NCBI RefSeq assembly: GCF_016862755.1 | Contig: NZ_BONO01000026.1 | Span: 1 to 64,000 of the forward strand | DNA length: 64,000 bases | Reading direction: 5' to 3' | DNA from: Cellulomonas pakistanensis | GTDB taxonomy: Bacteria; Actinomycetota; Actinomycetes; Actinomycetales; Cellulomonadaceae | In this document: positions 26,798 through 35,314 of the stretch, piece by piece | Layout of the letters: every line of letters starts with the position of its first letter | How positions within the stretch are numbered: position 1 is the first letter of the stretch | Made by a program: the position numbers and the translations under genes | The notes under the pieces: model-generated | The model's database searches: none | Seen by the model: only the letters and a program-made list of their open reading frames with translations | What the model was told of the DNA's origin: nothing

Positions 26798-28996
26798 GTG
26801 TTCGAGCACGTCGACCCCTTCATCGGCACCGAGGCCACGGCGCTCCCCCCGCAGTCGGGCCTGGCGGCGACCTGGTGGTGGCCCAAGCCGCAGGTCGGCA
26901 ACACGCACCCCGGCGCGACGTACCCGCTGGGCATGGTCAGCGCGTGCGCGTACTCCGGCGCGTACCCCACCGGCTACGGCCGGTACGACCTGTCGACGGA
27001 GGGCCTCCCGCCGGCCCTGCACGCGACGCAGCGGGCGTCGGGGTTCACGCACTTCCAGCAGTCCGGGACCGGCGCGATCCGCAAGTACTACAACTACGTG
27101 CGCGTCACCCCGATGCTGCAGCCGCTCGACGACCTCGGTCAGCTGTGGGAGGTCGCGGACGAGCGCGCCGAGCCCGGCTACTACGCCGCGACCCTCGACT
27201 CGGGGATCCGGTGCGAGGTCACGGTCGGCCCGAAGTCGGCGGTGCACCGGTACACGTTCCCCGCGCACCGGGACGCGCGGCTGGTCATCGACCTCAGCCT
27301 CGGCGGGCTGGACATCCCGTACGGCCGGACGGTCCCGCTCCGGGCGCACCTGGAGTCCGTCGAGCCGGGCGTCGCGCAGGGCGAGATCACGGTCGAGGGC
27401 GCGCCGCTGGCGGTGCACGTCGAGTGCGACACCCCGCACTGGCGGCAGCTGCTCTGGTACGACCGCCGCCTCATGCCCGGCGGCACGCGCCTCGACTTCG
27501 ACCGGATCCGCCCGACGACGCTGCGCCCGTTCGGCCTGATGTGGGCCGGCCCGACCGAGCCCGGCCAGGTCGTCGAGCTGCGGTTCGGGTTCTCGCTGCG
27601 CGGGGTCGAGCAGGCACGCGAGAACCTCGTCCGCGAGTGCGGGCCCGGGCCGTCGTCCTTCGCGGAGCGCCGGGCGCGCACCGCGCACGAGTGGCGCCGC
27701 CAGCTCGGCAAGGTCCAGGTGGACACCCCGGACGCCGGCAAGCAGACCGTGCTCTCGACCGCGCTGTACCACTCGCTGATCAAGCCGTGCCTCGCGCCCG
27801 ACGAGAGCCCGTTCTGGCCCACGGACACCCCGTTCGCCTACGACATCGCGACGATGTGGGACATCTACCGCACCCAGCTCCCGCTGCTCACGGCGCTGGT
27901 CCCGGACAAGGCGGTCGAGCTCGCGACCGCGATCCTGCACATCGCCGAGGAGGAGGGGAACTTCCCGATCGGCTACCGGATGGCGCGCGGCGCCGACCGG
28001 TTCTCACGGCAGGGCAGCGCGCTGGCGCACACGTTCCTGGCGGACCTGTGCGCCCTGGGGCTGCCGTTCGACTGGGACTGGGCGCTCGTGCACCTGCACA
28101 ACGACCTGCGCCGCACGTACGGCGAGGAGTTCCTGCTGCACGGCCGCACCCACCCGATCAGCCACACCCTCGACCTGGCGTTCGGCTACTTCTGCACCGC
28201 GGTCATCGCCCGGCAGGTCGGCGACCGCGCGCTGCTCGACCAGTTCGCGCCGCTGGCGGGCCGGTGGCGCAACGCGTTCGACCCGACGACCGGGCTGCTG
28301 CGCGACTCGACGTTCTACGAGGGCGGCCGGTGGAACTACTCGTTCCGGCTGCTGCACGACATGGCCGCGCGGATCGACCTCGCGGGGGGTGACGACGCGT
28401 TCGTGGCGCTGCTCGACCGGTTCTTCGGGTACGGGGCCGAGCCGGTGAAGCAGCCGGGCCTGGCGCCGTCGGAGGACGAGATGCTCGCCGGGTACGGCCT
28501 GCACCGGTTCGAGGGCCTCAACAACGAGCCGGACATGGAGGCGCCCTGGGCGTACCAGTACGCCGGCCGGCCCGACCGCACCGCCGAGGTGGTGCACGCC
28601 GTGACGCAGCAGCAGTTCGGCACCGGCCGCGGCGGCCTCCCCGGCAACGACGACTCGGGCGGCCTGTCCTCCTGGTACGTGTGGGCGACGCTCGGGCTGT
28701 TCCCGGTCGCCGGGCAGAACCTGTTCCTGGTGAACGCGCCCGCGTGGCGCGAGGCCCGGATCGACGTCGGCGGGAAACCGTTCACGATCGAGACCAGCGG
28801 GTTCGTCGAACCGGAGCCCCACGGCCCGGCGCAGTTCGTGCAGCGGGTCCGGCTCGACGGGGCGGACCTCGACCGCACGTGGCTGACCGGCACCGAGCTG
28901 CACGCCGGGGGGCGGCTGCAGGTCGACCTCGGCCCGGAACCGGGGCCGTGGACCGCCGCCGCCCGGCCGCCGTCCCTCAGCGCCAGCCGCGCCTGA
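26798..28996 (+). CDS. GH92 alpha-mannosidase family protein, no signal peptide
   Basis: GH92 enzymes are calcium-dependent exo-alpha-mannosidases, mostly alpha-1,2, acting on mannans and N-glycans. The 732-residue protein shows the family start (VDPFIGTEAT), NTHPGATYPLGMVSACAYSG, the catalytic-domain stretch SPFWPTDTPFAYDIATMWDI and the diagnostic GLPGNDDSGGLSSWYVWA near residue 612. GTG 26798 follows GGGAGGGAGAG and begins directly at the domain, so no signal peptide is present; most characterised family members are exported. It is 52 bases ahead of a glycosyltransferase gene. A cytosolic glycan or sugar-transfer role is inference. Confidence 0.9.
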   Translation: MFEHVDPFIGTEATALPPQSGLAATWWWPKPQVGNTHPGATYPLGMVSACAYSGAYPTGYGRYDLSTEGLPPALHATQRASGFTHFQQSGTGAIRKYYNYVRVTPMLQPLDDLGQLWEVADERAEPGYYAATLDSGIRCEVTVGPKSAVHRYTFPAHRDARLVIDLSLGGLDIPYGRTVPLRAHLESVEPGVAQGEITVEGAPLAVHVECDTPHWRQLLWYDRRLMPGGTRLDFDRIRPTTLRPFGLMWAGPTEPGQVVELRFGFSLRGVEQARENLVRECGPGPSSFAERRARTAHEWRRQLGKVQVDTPDAGKQTVLSTALYHSLIKPCLAPDESPFWPTDTPFAYDIATMWDIYRTQLPLLTALVPDKAVELATAILHIAEEEGNFPIGYRMARGADRFSRQGSALAHTFLADLCALGLPFDWDWALVHLHNDLRRTYGEEFLLHGRTHPISHTLDLAFGYFCTAVIARQVGDRALLDQFAPLAGRWRNAFDPTTGLLRDSTFYEGGRWNYSFRLLHDMAARIDLAGGDDAFVALLDRFFGYGAEPVKQPGLAPSEDEMLAGYGLHRFEGLNNEPDMEAPWAYQYAGRPDRTAEVVHAVTQQQFGTGRGGLPGNDDSGGLSSWYVWATLGLFPVAGQNLFLVNAPAWREARIDVGGKPFTIETSGFVEPEPHGPAQFVQRVRLDGADLDRTWLTGTELHAGGRLQVDLGPEPGPWTAAARPPSLSASRA

Positions 28997-29048
28997 CACC
29001 AGCGCCGCACGTCCCATCCCTGCCGCACGATCCTCCCGGAGGCCTGCC

Positions 29049-30374
29049 GTGACCGACGCGACCCTCAGCACCACCGCCGACGCGGCACCCGCGCGTCGGA
29101 TCGACCGCCGCCTGGTGATCGTCGTGCGCGCCGACCCGGTGATCTGCGGCCACTCCGGCGAGGCCCGCAACCTCGCGGAGGCGGCGCTGGACCGCGGCTT
29201 CGACGAGGTCCGGATCGTCACCTGGCCGATCGACCGCCTGCAGGCCGCGGGCCTGCCGCTCAAGCCGCTCGACCGCGTGCTGCCGTACCGCGAGGGCGTC
29301 GTCGTCGAGCGGCCCGGGCCCGTGGGCGACTACAAGGTGCCCGACGGCCGCTGGGTCGCCGGGCTGATCGGCCGCCTCGTCGAGCTGTTCACCGACGGGG
29401 TGCCCACGGTCGCGCTGTCCCTGTACCTGAGCCCGCACGCCACGGCCGTCGCGGACGCGGTGCACGTCGCCCGGCGCACCGGTCTCCCGGTGAACGTGAC
29501 CACCGTCGCCGAGGCGGTCGGCTCGGACGTCACGAACGTCGTGCGCGCGTGCGTCGAGGCCGACCAGTTCGGCGCCGCGGCGCACGTGCTCGCGTCCTAC
29601 CTCGAGCACGACGTCTGCCTCGCGGTGTCCGAGTACACCCGCGACCTCATCGTGTCGGAGGCCGAGGCCCTCGACGCTCAGCACGGCACCACGTTCGCCG
29701 CGCAGTGCCGCGAGCGGGTCCGGATCTCCTACCCCGCCGTCGACGTCGCGCAGTACCTCGGGCGCGACGACGCCGAGACCGACGCCGTGCTGGGCGCCCG
29801 CGGCCTGGACCGCGACGGCTACGTGCTCTACCTGTCCCGGCTGGCCGCCGCCAAGGGCGTCGACGACCTGATCGACGGATACGCCGCGAGCGGCGCGCCG
29901 GGGACGCACCGCCTCGTGATCGCCGGCAACGGGCCCGAGGCCGCGGCGCTGCGCGCGCACGCCGCCGCGTCGCCGGTCGCCGACCGGGTGCTGTTCCTCG
30001 ACGACGTGTCGGACGACGAGAAGCCGCACCTGATGGCCGGCGCCGCCGCCTACGTGCTGCCGAGCAAGCCGCGGCCGGAGTTCGTCGAGACGTTCGGCAT
30101 CGCGCTGGTGGAGAAGATGCTGTCCGGCGGCGGCCCGGTGATCACGACCGACACCGGCGGCATCCCCGAGGCGGTCGGCGACACCGCGACCATCGTGCCG
30201 GTCGAGGACCCGGCGGCGATCGCGGCGGCGCTGGACCGGGCGCTCGGGCTGGCGGCCGAGGAGCGGGCGGCGCAGGCGGAGGCGGCGCGCGCGTTCGCGC
30301 TGCAGTTCGACCGGGCCGTGGTGCTGGACAAGATCCTCGAGGCGGTGGACCTGGTCGCGACGCCGGTCGGGTGA
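29049..30374 (+). CDS. GT4-family glycosyltransferase
   Basis: A 441-residue GT-B fold enzyme. N-terminal domain: VIVVRADPVICGHSGEARNL with the acceptor-side Gly region; C-terminal domain: YVLYLSRLAAAKGVDDLIDG, LVIAGNGPEA and the donor-binding E-x7-E in EFVETFGIALVEKM, followed by GGPVITTDTGGIPEAV. These are retaining GT4 hallmarks. Donor and acceptor cannot be deduced. GTG 29049 follows GGAGG. Co-directional with the GH92 gene just upstream, which suggests a shared glycan. Downstream the base composition becomes less GC-extreme. Confidence 0.9.
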   Translation: MTDATLSTTADAAPARRIDRRLVIVVRADPVICGHSGEARNLAEAALDRGFDEVRIVTWPIDRLQAAGLPLKPLDRVLPYREGVVVERPGPVGDYKVPDGRWVAGLIGRLVELFTDGVPTVALSLYLSPHATAVADAVHVARRTGLPVNVTTVAEAVGSDVTNVVRACVEADQFGAAAHVLASYLEHDVCLAVSEYTRDLIVSEAEALDAQHGTTFAAQCRERVRISYPAVDVAQYLGRDDAETDAVLGARGLDRDGYVLYLSRLAAAKGVDDLIDGYAASGAPGTHRLVIAGNGPEAAALRAHAAASPVADRVLFLDDVSDDEKPHLMAGAAAYVLPSKPRPEFVETFGIALVEKMLSGGGPVITTDTGGIPEAVGDTATIVPVEDPAAIAAALDRALGLAAEERAAQAEAARAFALQFDRAVVLDKILEAVDLVATPVG

Positions 30375-30468
30375 ACCACCTACGGGTCCCCGGTGTACCC
30401 CGCCACCAGGGGCTGAGCCCGTGGGTAGAGTCGCGCGCGGACGGGAGACACACACGCGGGGGGCGAGC

Positions 30469-31689
30469 ATGACGGAGCTCGAGACCGAGCTCGACACGGT
30501 CGGGCTGGCGGGGCAGGTGCTGGCCCGCCAGGCGACGCACTGCCGGGCTGCGGCGCAGTACCTGAGCGGACGAGGGTCGATCTCGGGGTCGACCGGCCTG
30601 ATCCTGGGAGGCCTCGCGCCCGTCTCCGACGTGGTCGTCCGACTGGGCGTCGCAGGGCTCCGAACCGCGGGGGCGATGTGCGACGGCACGGCATACGCCG
30701 CGCAGCGCTCGGTGGCGGACTACCGGCAGGTCGACGAGGACGCAGGTGCGCGGTTCGCGCGACTCGCGACAGACCTCGCCGTCGGCTGGTCCTCCGGGGC
30801 ACCGGACGCCGCGCCCGGCGCGGCGCAGCTGGGGCCGGCGGAGGCGGTCGCTCCGAATGGGTGGGGAGACACCGACTCGTGGTTCTGGCAGAAGGCCGCG
30901 TCCGCGGGCTCCAGCGTCGGTGACGCCGTGACCGAGGCGCTCGGGCTCGCGGACCGCGCCGCCGGCTGGAGCAGCCCGGGCGGATCGGTCGCGGAAGCCG
31001 TGGACGCCGCGTCGTTCCTGGTGGAGCCGACCGCCAGCGAGAACTGGGCACAGGACATGCGCTGGAGCGCAGGCCTCGTCCTCGGCAGCGTGGACTGGGT
31101 GTTCGAGCAGCTCTGCGGTTACTCCGTCCTCGAGGAAGTCATCTTCAAGCCGTTCGCCGGCGACTCCCGAGAGGTGACCAAGGCTGCGGGGACCTGGACG
31201 AACACCGGCGCATGCCTCTCCGCCATCGGCGTCAACCACGCTCGCCTCGTCTCCGGGACGGTGGACGGATGGCGCGGCGAGGCCGGAGACGCTTTCCGCG
31301 CCGCGATGGCGGTGATCTCGGAGGGGTTCCACCAGCTGACGTTCGTGTGCGACGCCGTAGCGTCCGCGCTCGACGCGGTGTCCGTCGGGATGAAGGGCAT
31401 CTGCGCAGCGATCGGCATGGGACTCAAGAAGCTTGCTCAGCTCCTGATCGAGATCGCCGCCGAGGCCGCCGTGCCCGGTGTCGGCTGGGGCGTGCTCCTG
31501 GCCACCGCCTACTGGAAGGTCGAGAGGATCGTCTCGGTCGTCCGGCTCATCTACACGCTCGTCGAGACGGCACTGAGCCTCGTCGCGGCTTTCGCCGAGG
31601 CCAAGGCCGCGTCGATCAGCGGGATCGCCCGCTTCGAGGATCTCGCGGAGGGCGTCGTCCGCCGGGCGTCCCAGGCGGTGACCGCATGA
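30469..31689 (+). CDS. Module protein A: WXG-like two-region protein of unknown function
   Basis: 406 residues. Residues about 5-100 form an alpha-helical head (LDTVGLAGQVLARQATHCRA) reminiscent of ESX/T7SS substrate heads. The middle is hydrophilic, and residues 245-300 look like a WXG100 unit with Trp268-Arg-Gly in TVDGWRGEAGDAFRAAM. A strongly hydrophobic stretch (about 320-385) follows, then a conserved-looking tail GIARFEDLAEGVVRR. No toxin domain or signal peptide is seen. ATG 30469 has a G-rich ribosome site (GGGGGGCGAGC). It overlaps gene B by four bases (ATGA). A truncated paralogue lies at 37147. Secretion by a type VII system is an inference; no T7SS machinery gene is in the window. 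Confidence 0.7.
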   Translation: MTELETELDTVGLAGQVLARQATHCRAAAQYLSGRGSISGSTGLILGGLAPVSDVVVRLGVAGLRTAGAMCDGTAYAAQRSVADYRQVDEDAGARFARLATDLAVGWSSGAPDAAPGAAQLGPAEAVAPNGWGDTDSWFWQKAASAGSSVGDAVTEALGLADRAAGWSSPGGSVAEAVDAASFLVEPTASENWAQDMRWSAGLVLGSVDWVFEQLCGYSVLEEVIFKPFAGDSREVTKAAGTWTNTGACLSAIGVNHARLVSGTVDGWRGEAGDAFRAAMAVISEGFHQLTFVCDAVASALDAVSVGMKGICAAIGMGLKKLAQLLIEIAAEAAVPGVGWGVLLATAYWKVERIVSVVRLIYTLVETALSLVAAFAEAKAASISGIARFEDLAEGVVRRASQAVTA

Positions 31690-32087
31690 ACGGGCAGCTT
31701 ACGGACGGGCTCGCCGAACGGCTCCACGAGGCGGAAGACCTCGTCCGCCGCACGACCGCCGAGCTCGCTCGCCTGGACGAGCCCGACGAGCGGGACACGG
31801 CGGACGCCCGTCGCCGGGCCGAGGCGGCGCGCTCTGGCTCTCTCGGACCGGACTGGCAGCGTGTCCAGCAACGCATCGACGGCGGGCGGACGACGCTCTC
31901 GGACGTGTTCTCCGGCACCGACACGTCGCCCGAGGCCCAGCGTCTCGTCGGACGCTCCCGCGCGGTGCTCACCGAGGCGCGGGCGGACGCGCAGGACGAC
32001 CCCACCGGGATGACCGCCACCGTGCTCCGCGACATGGACGAGCTCCGCGAGCGACTCCGTGACGTCGTCACCGGACGTCGATCGTGA
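31686..32087 (+). CDS. Module protein B: small helical protein of unknown function
   Basis: A 133-residue, charged, mostly helical protein. Helices 1-2 (LAERLHEAEDLVRRTTAELA) look coiled-coil-like, and the core RRRAEAARSGSLGPDWQRVQ then TTLSDVFSGTDTSPEA is the part best shared with its paralogue at 37537. No catalytic motif, membrane segment or signal. It starts in an ATGA overlap with A and ends in a GTGA overlap with C, so the three are one translational unit. A chaperone or adaptor for A is a reasonable but untested guess. Confidence 0.72.
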   Translation: MNGQLTDGLAERLHEAEDLVRRTTAELARLDEPDERDTADARRRAEAARSGSLGPDWQRVQQRIDGGRTTLSDVFSGTDTSPEAQRLVGRSRAVLTEARADAQDDPTGMTATVLRDMDELRERLRDVVTGRRS

Positions 32088-32512
32088 CCGGAGGACGAGT
32101 CCGGCCGTGGCCGGCCCGGGAGAGTGTGTACCCGACGTGCACGGTCCTCACGGTCGCGAATGCGGCGCAGGCGCTGCACGTCTTCGAGCGCGTCGCCCGA
32201 TCCGTCGGCTACCGGACCGGAGTCCACGCGCCGGGGCACATCCGGGCCGTGCTGGGCCGCCGCTGGCTCGGCCTGGTCGCCGAGACGGTCGGCCTGCCGC
32301 CGGTGCGGCCGTTCCTGCACGTGGAACTCGACGTCGTCGCGCTCCCCGCCGCTCCCACGGGGACGCGGCTGCAGATCACGTGCGGTCGGGGCGGGCAGGA
32401 GCTCGGGGTGGCCACGCGGGTCGCCGGCCTGGTAGAGCGGCTGCTTGCCGAGCTCGACGCCCCCGGCCAGCCCGCTCAGGCGTCGGCATGGGCGTCGGGG
32501 CCACCGGCCTGA
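32084..32512 (+). CDS. Module protein C: small alpha/beta protein of unknown function
   Basis: 142 residues, no signal or membrane segment. Strand-helix pattern: PTCTVLTVANAAQALHVFER, HIRAVLGRRWLGLVAETVGL, FLHVELDVVAL, TRLQITCG, then a C-terminal helix (VATRVAGLVERLLAELDA) and a flexible Ala/Pro end. GTG 32084 overlaps the stop of B. The last gene of an operon headed by a WXG-like protein is often an immunity or chaperone gene, which is the basis for suspecting such a role here. A nonsense-broken paralogue is at 37941. Confidence 0.68.
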   Translation: MTGGRVRPWPARESVYPTCTVLTVANAAQALHVFERVARSVGYRTGVHAPGHIRAVLGRRWLGLVAETVGLPPVRPFLHVELDVVALPAAPTGTRLQITCGRGGQELGVATRVAGLVERLLAELDAPGQPAQASAWASGPPA

Positions 32513-32627
32513 GCCGTCGAGCGACGACGGAGGGGCTGGACAGCGCAGAGCGCGGTGCGGTTAGCGTGGGCGGCGTCGATCCGGCAGCCGCCCCGAGGGA
32601 TCGCCCGTCGACGCCCGAGGAGCGACC

Positions 32628-32828
32628 GTGCAGGTCATCCCCAAGAGCTACGGCAAGCTCATCATCATGACCGCGGAGGAGATGCGGGAGAAGCGGGAGC
32701 AGGAGCTCGCGAGCATCGGCCTCGACCTGGAGACGATCGAGGAGCGGTACGAGACCTGGCAGCTCTCGCCCGAGCAGCGCATCGCGTACGAGGAGTACCT
32801 CCTGCTCGGGAGGCTTCTCGGTGAGTGA
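32628..32828 (+). CDS. 66-residue helical protein, first of an unknown pair
   Basis: A small acidic protein: a short strand-like start (MQVIPKSYGKLIIMT), then helices EEMREKREQELASIGLDLET and SPEQRIAYEEYLLLGRLL. It has the size of an antitoxin but no recognised DNA-binding fold. GTG 32628 follows GAGGAGCGACC. Its last 8 bases overlap the start of the next gene, so the two are co-translated. The 115-base gap before it contains nothing I recognise, but a new promoter there is likely. I do not recognise the family. Confidence 0.65.
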   Translation: MQVIPKSYGKLIIMTAEEMREKREQELASIGLDLETIEERYETWQLSPEQRIAYEEYLLLGRLLGE

Positions 32829-33627
32829 CGACGCACCGGGGAGGCTGCCGGCCGCTCCGGACGAGGCGGCGACCGGTGTCGACCGGCCCGATGGCGACCG
32901 GCTGCGCGGCGAGGTCGACCGGTTCGCCGACGAGCTGCGTGCCACGCTCAGAAGCACCGTCCCCGGAGAGCCGGGCACCTTCCGGGTCGTGCCCGCATCC
33001 GGCCCGACGCCGTACCTTGCCGTCCAGCAGACGCCGGTCGAGGGCATCGGGCTCGCCGTCGACGCGGTGGTCGTCCTCCGGCTCCGTGCGACCTTCGAGT
33101 GCGGGTGGGACCACACCGGCACGTTCCTGGCCGTCCGTCGCTCGACCATGAGCGCCACGGCCGAGGGCACCGACGAGCCGCTGTTCCGGTACGACTACGA
33201 CGCCGGCTCGGACGAGAAGGTCCCGGCAGCGCACCTCAACGTGCACGGGCACCGCGACGAGCTCGTGTTCGCGATGATGGCCGCCGGCCACCGGCTCCGC
33301 GGCCGCGCCCGCACGTCGGCGGTGCGCCGCGGCCGTGTCCCTCGGGTGTCGACGCTGCACTTCCCGCTCGGCGGCCACCGGTTCCGCCCGTCGTTCGAGG
33401 ACGTCCTCGACATGCTGGTCCGCGAGTTCGGCCTCGACACCCGGCCGGGCTGGCGTGCCGCGATCTGCGCCGGGCGGGCGCGCTGGCGCGCGGTCCAGCT
33501 CCGGGCGGCCGTGCGGGACGACCCCGGTGCCGCGGTGGAGGCGCTGGCCGGGCTCGGCTACGAGGTCCGGCTACCGCCGGTGGCAGCCGTCGCCCGCGCG
33601 GACGCGGCGCCCGGTCAGTCGCAGTAG
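32821..33627 (+). CDS. 268-residue protein of unknown function, second of an unknown pair
   Basis: No signal or membrane segments. The N-terminal third has a helical start and FRVVPASGPTPYLAVQQTPV; the middle has FECGWDHTGTFLAVRRSTMS, LFRYDYDAGSDEKVPAAHLN followed by VHGHRDELVFAMM; then RVSTLHFPLGGHRFRPSFED and DVLDMLVREFGLDTRPGWR. The HLNVHGHRDE and LHFPLGGHRFRP segments look like conserved functional motifs with several His and Asp/Glu. I believe similar proteins occur in other actinobacteria but cannot name a family. GTG 32821 overlaps the small gene upstream; the 3' end overlaps the converging gene by 13 bases. Confidence 0.7.
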   Translation: MSDDAPGRLPAAPDEAATGVDRPDGDRLRGEVDRFADELRATLRSTVPGEPGTFRVVPASGPTPYLAVQQTPVEGIGLAVDAVVVLRLRATFECGWDHTGTFLAVRRSTMSATAEGTDEPLFRYDYDAGSDEKVPAAHLNVHGHRDELVFAMMAAGHRLRGRARTSAVRRGRVPRVSTLHFPLGGHRFRPSFEDVLDMLVREFGLDTRPGWRAAICAGRARWRAVQLRAAVRDDPGAAVEALAGLGYEVRLPPVAAVARADAAPGQSQ

Positions 33628-34070
33628 TCGCACTTCCCGGTTGCCGGCAGCACCATCGAGCACGTCGGGCACGTGGCGGTGAACTCCACGGGCTCCGGCT
33701 TCTTCGCGCGCGGCGTCGTGGCGGCACGCGGCGCGCGCGGGGCCTTAGGCGCCGTCGACCGCGTCCGGGCCGGTGCCGCGGCGCGCGCGGCCGCGGCGGC
33801 CTGCGGCACGTCGAACCCGCGCCGGCCGAGCAGCGCCTGCGCCGCCTCCTCGCCGCCGTGGAACTCGTCCGCGCCGGCGAGCCGGCCGGTGGCGAACCGG
33901 TGCGCGACCCCGAGGATCGCGATCGCCGGGTAGGGCCGGTCCTCGTGGAGGAAGAACCCGCCGCCTGCGGGGAAGCCGTAGACGCCGAGGAAGCCGTCGG
34001 CCCCGCGGGAGTCGTGCTCGGCGATGGCCTGGAGGATGTGCGCGCGCGTCACGGCGGAGAAGGTCGCCAC
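33615..34070 (-). CDS. McrA-type head-domain protein with C-terminal zinc ribbon
   Basis: Residues 1-80 closely follow the pattern of the N-terminal head domain of ScoMcrA-like restriction enzymes: VTRAHILQAIAEHDSRGADG, FLGVYGF, AILGVAHRFATGRL, DEFHGGEEAAQALLGRRGF. ScoMcrA adds SRA, sulphur-binding and HNH domains after this head; here there is only a Lys/Arg/Pro/Ala-rich linker and a C-terminal ribbon CPTCSMVLPATGKCDYC. So it is a nuclease-less head-plus-ribbon protein of 151 residues. GTG 34070 is chosen since it begins right at the domain; a longer frame to 34160 exists. It converges on, and overlaps by 13 bases, the unknown 268-residue gene. Confidence 0.65.
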   Translation of the reverse strand: MATFSAVTRAHILQAIAEHDSRGADGFLGVYGFPAGGGFFLHEDRPYPAIAILGVAHRFATGRLAGADEFHGGEEAAQALLGRRGFDVPQAAAAARAAAPARTRSTAPKAPRAPRAATTPRAKKPEPVEFTATCPTCSMVLPATGKCDYCD

Positions 34071-34249
34071 GTCGCAGAAGCCTACGTCGTCGCCGGCGAC
34101 CCATCCCGTGCCGGGGGCCGGCCGCGGCTGTGACGTCCCTTGCACCCGGCGGGCGCGCACCTGCCCGGCCTCGTCCGCGGGCGGTCACGCCGGGCCCCGA
34201 TCCCCCGCTCACCGCGCGGACCAGCGCCCCAGCCGGTAGGAACAGGGGG

Positions 34250-35314
34250 ATGACCACCCGCGTCGGCTTCCACAGCTCGCACGAGCAGGTCCATCCGTCC
34301 GCCCTCCTCGCGGCGGTCCAGCACGCGGAGGAGGCGGGCTTCGACGCCGCCATGTGCTCCGACCACTGGGCTCCGTGGGGAACCAACCAGGGTCACTCCG
34401 GCTTCGCCTGGACGTGGCTCGGCTCCGCGCTGGCCACCACCCGCCTGCCGTTCGGCACGGTGAACGCCCCGGGCCAGCGGTACCACCCGGCGATCATCGC
34501 CCAGGCGGCCGCGACGCTGGCCGCGATGTACCCCGGCCGGTTCTGGGTCGCGCTCGGTTCCGGCGAGAACATGAACGAGCACATCACCGGCGACCCCTGG
34601 CCGCCGAAGCCCGAACGGGACGCCCGGCTGCGCGAGTGCGTGCAGGTCATCCGCGCCCTGCTCGCCGGCGAGGAGGTGACCCACCACGGCCTGGTGACGG
34701 TCGACCGCGCGCAGCTCTGGACGCTCCCGGACGTCCCGCCCCGGCTGATCGGGCCCGCTGTGACGCCCGAGACGGCGCGGGCGCACGCCGACTGGGCCGA
34801 CGGCCTGGTCACCGTGAACCAGGACCTCGAGACGATGCGCCGCGTCGTCGGCGAGTACCGCGACGCCGGCGGCCGCGGGCCGATCTCGCTCCAGGTGCAC
34901 GTGTCCTACGCGACGGACCCGGGCGAGGCCTGGCGCCTGGCCCGCGAGCAGTGGGCGGGCAACGCCGCCGGCCCGCCGGCCGCGTGGGACATCGCGACGC
35001 CCGAGGCGTTCGACGAGCTCGCCGCCACGGTCGACGACGACACGCTCGCGACGGGCGTGGTGATCGAGCACGACCCGGCCCGGCTGCGGGACCGGCTCGT
35101 CGAGCTGGTGGAGGTGGGCTTCGACGAGGTCTACCTGCACCAGGTCGCCACCGACGTCCGGCCGGACCACGGGAAGCACGACGACGCCGCGCCCACGGTG
35201 ACGCACCCGCCGTCGTCGCTGGACGCGTTCATCGACCTGGCCGCCGAGCACGTGCTGCCCGCGCTGCGCGCGGTCGAGGCGGGCACCGCCGGCGACGAGG
35301 ACGCCGCGTCGTGA
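34250..35314 (+). CDS. LLM-class flavin-dependent oxidoreductase
   Basis: A 354-residue luciferase-like monooxygenase-fold enzyme binding FMN or F420. Markers: VGFHSSHEQVHPSALLAAVQ, AGFDAAMCSDHWAPWG, the WVALGSGENMNEHITGDPWP strand-turn common to this class, and a late VGFDEVYLHQV. Similar proteins of a subfamily adjoining alpha-amylase family genes are known, and here the GH13 gene follows with a GTGA overlap, so the two act together, probably in a glucan or trehalose-linked redox step that is not understood. ATG 34250 directly follows AGGGGG. Confidence 0.88.
   Translation: MTTRVGFHSSHEQVHPSALLAAVQHAEEAGFDAAMCSDHWAPWGTNQGHSGFAWTWLGSALATTRLPFGTVNAPGQRYHPAIIAQAAATLAAMYPGRFWVALGSGENMNEHITGDPWPPKPERDARLRECVQVIRALLAGEEVTHHGLVTVDRAQLWTLPDVPPRLIGPAVTPETARAHADWADGLVTVNQDLETMRRVVGEYRDAGGRGPISLQVHVSYATDPGEAWRLAREQWAGNAAGPPAAWDIATPEAFDELAATVDDDTLATGVVIEHDPARLRDRLVELVEVGFDEVYLHQVATDVRPDHGKHDDAAPTVTHPPSSLDAFIDLAAEHVLPALRAVEAGTAGDEDAAS

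Noticed and set aside
30469-34070. Prophage or integrative element
   Set aside because: No integrase, terminase, structural genes, tRNA or att-like direct repeats were seen at the edges.
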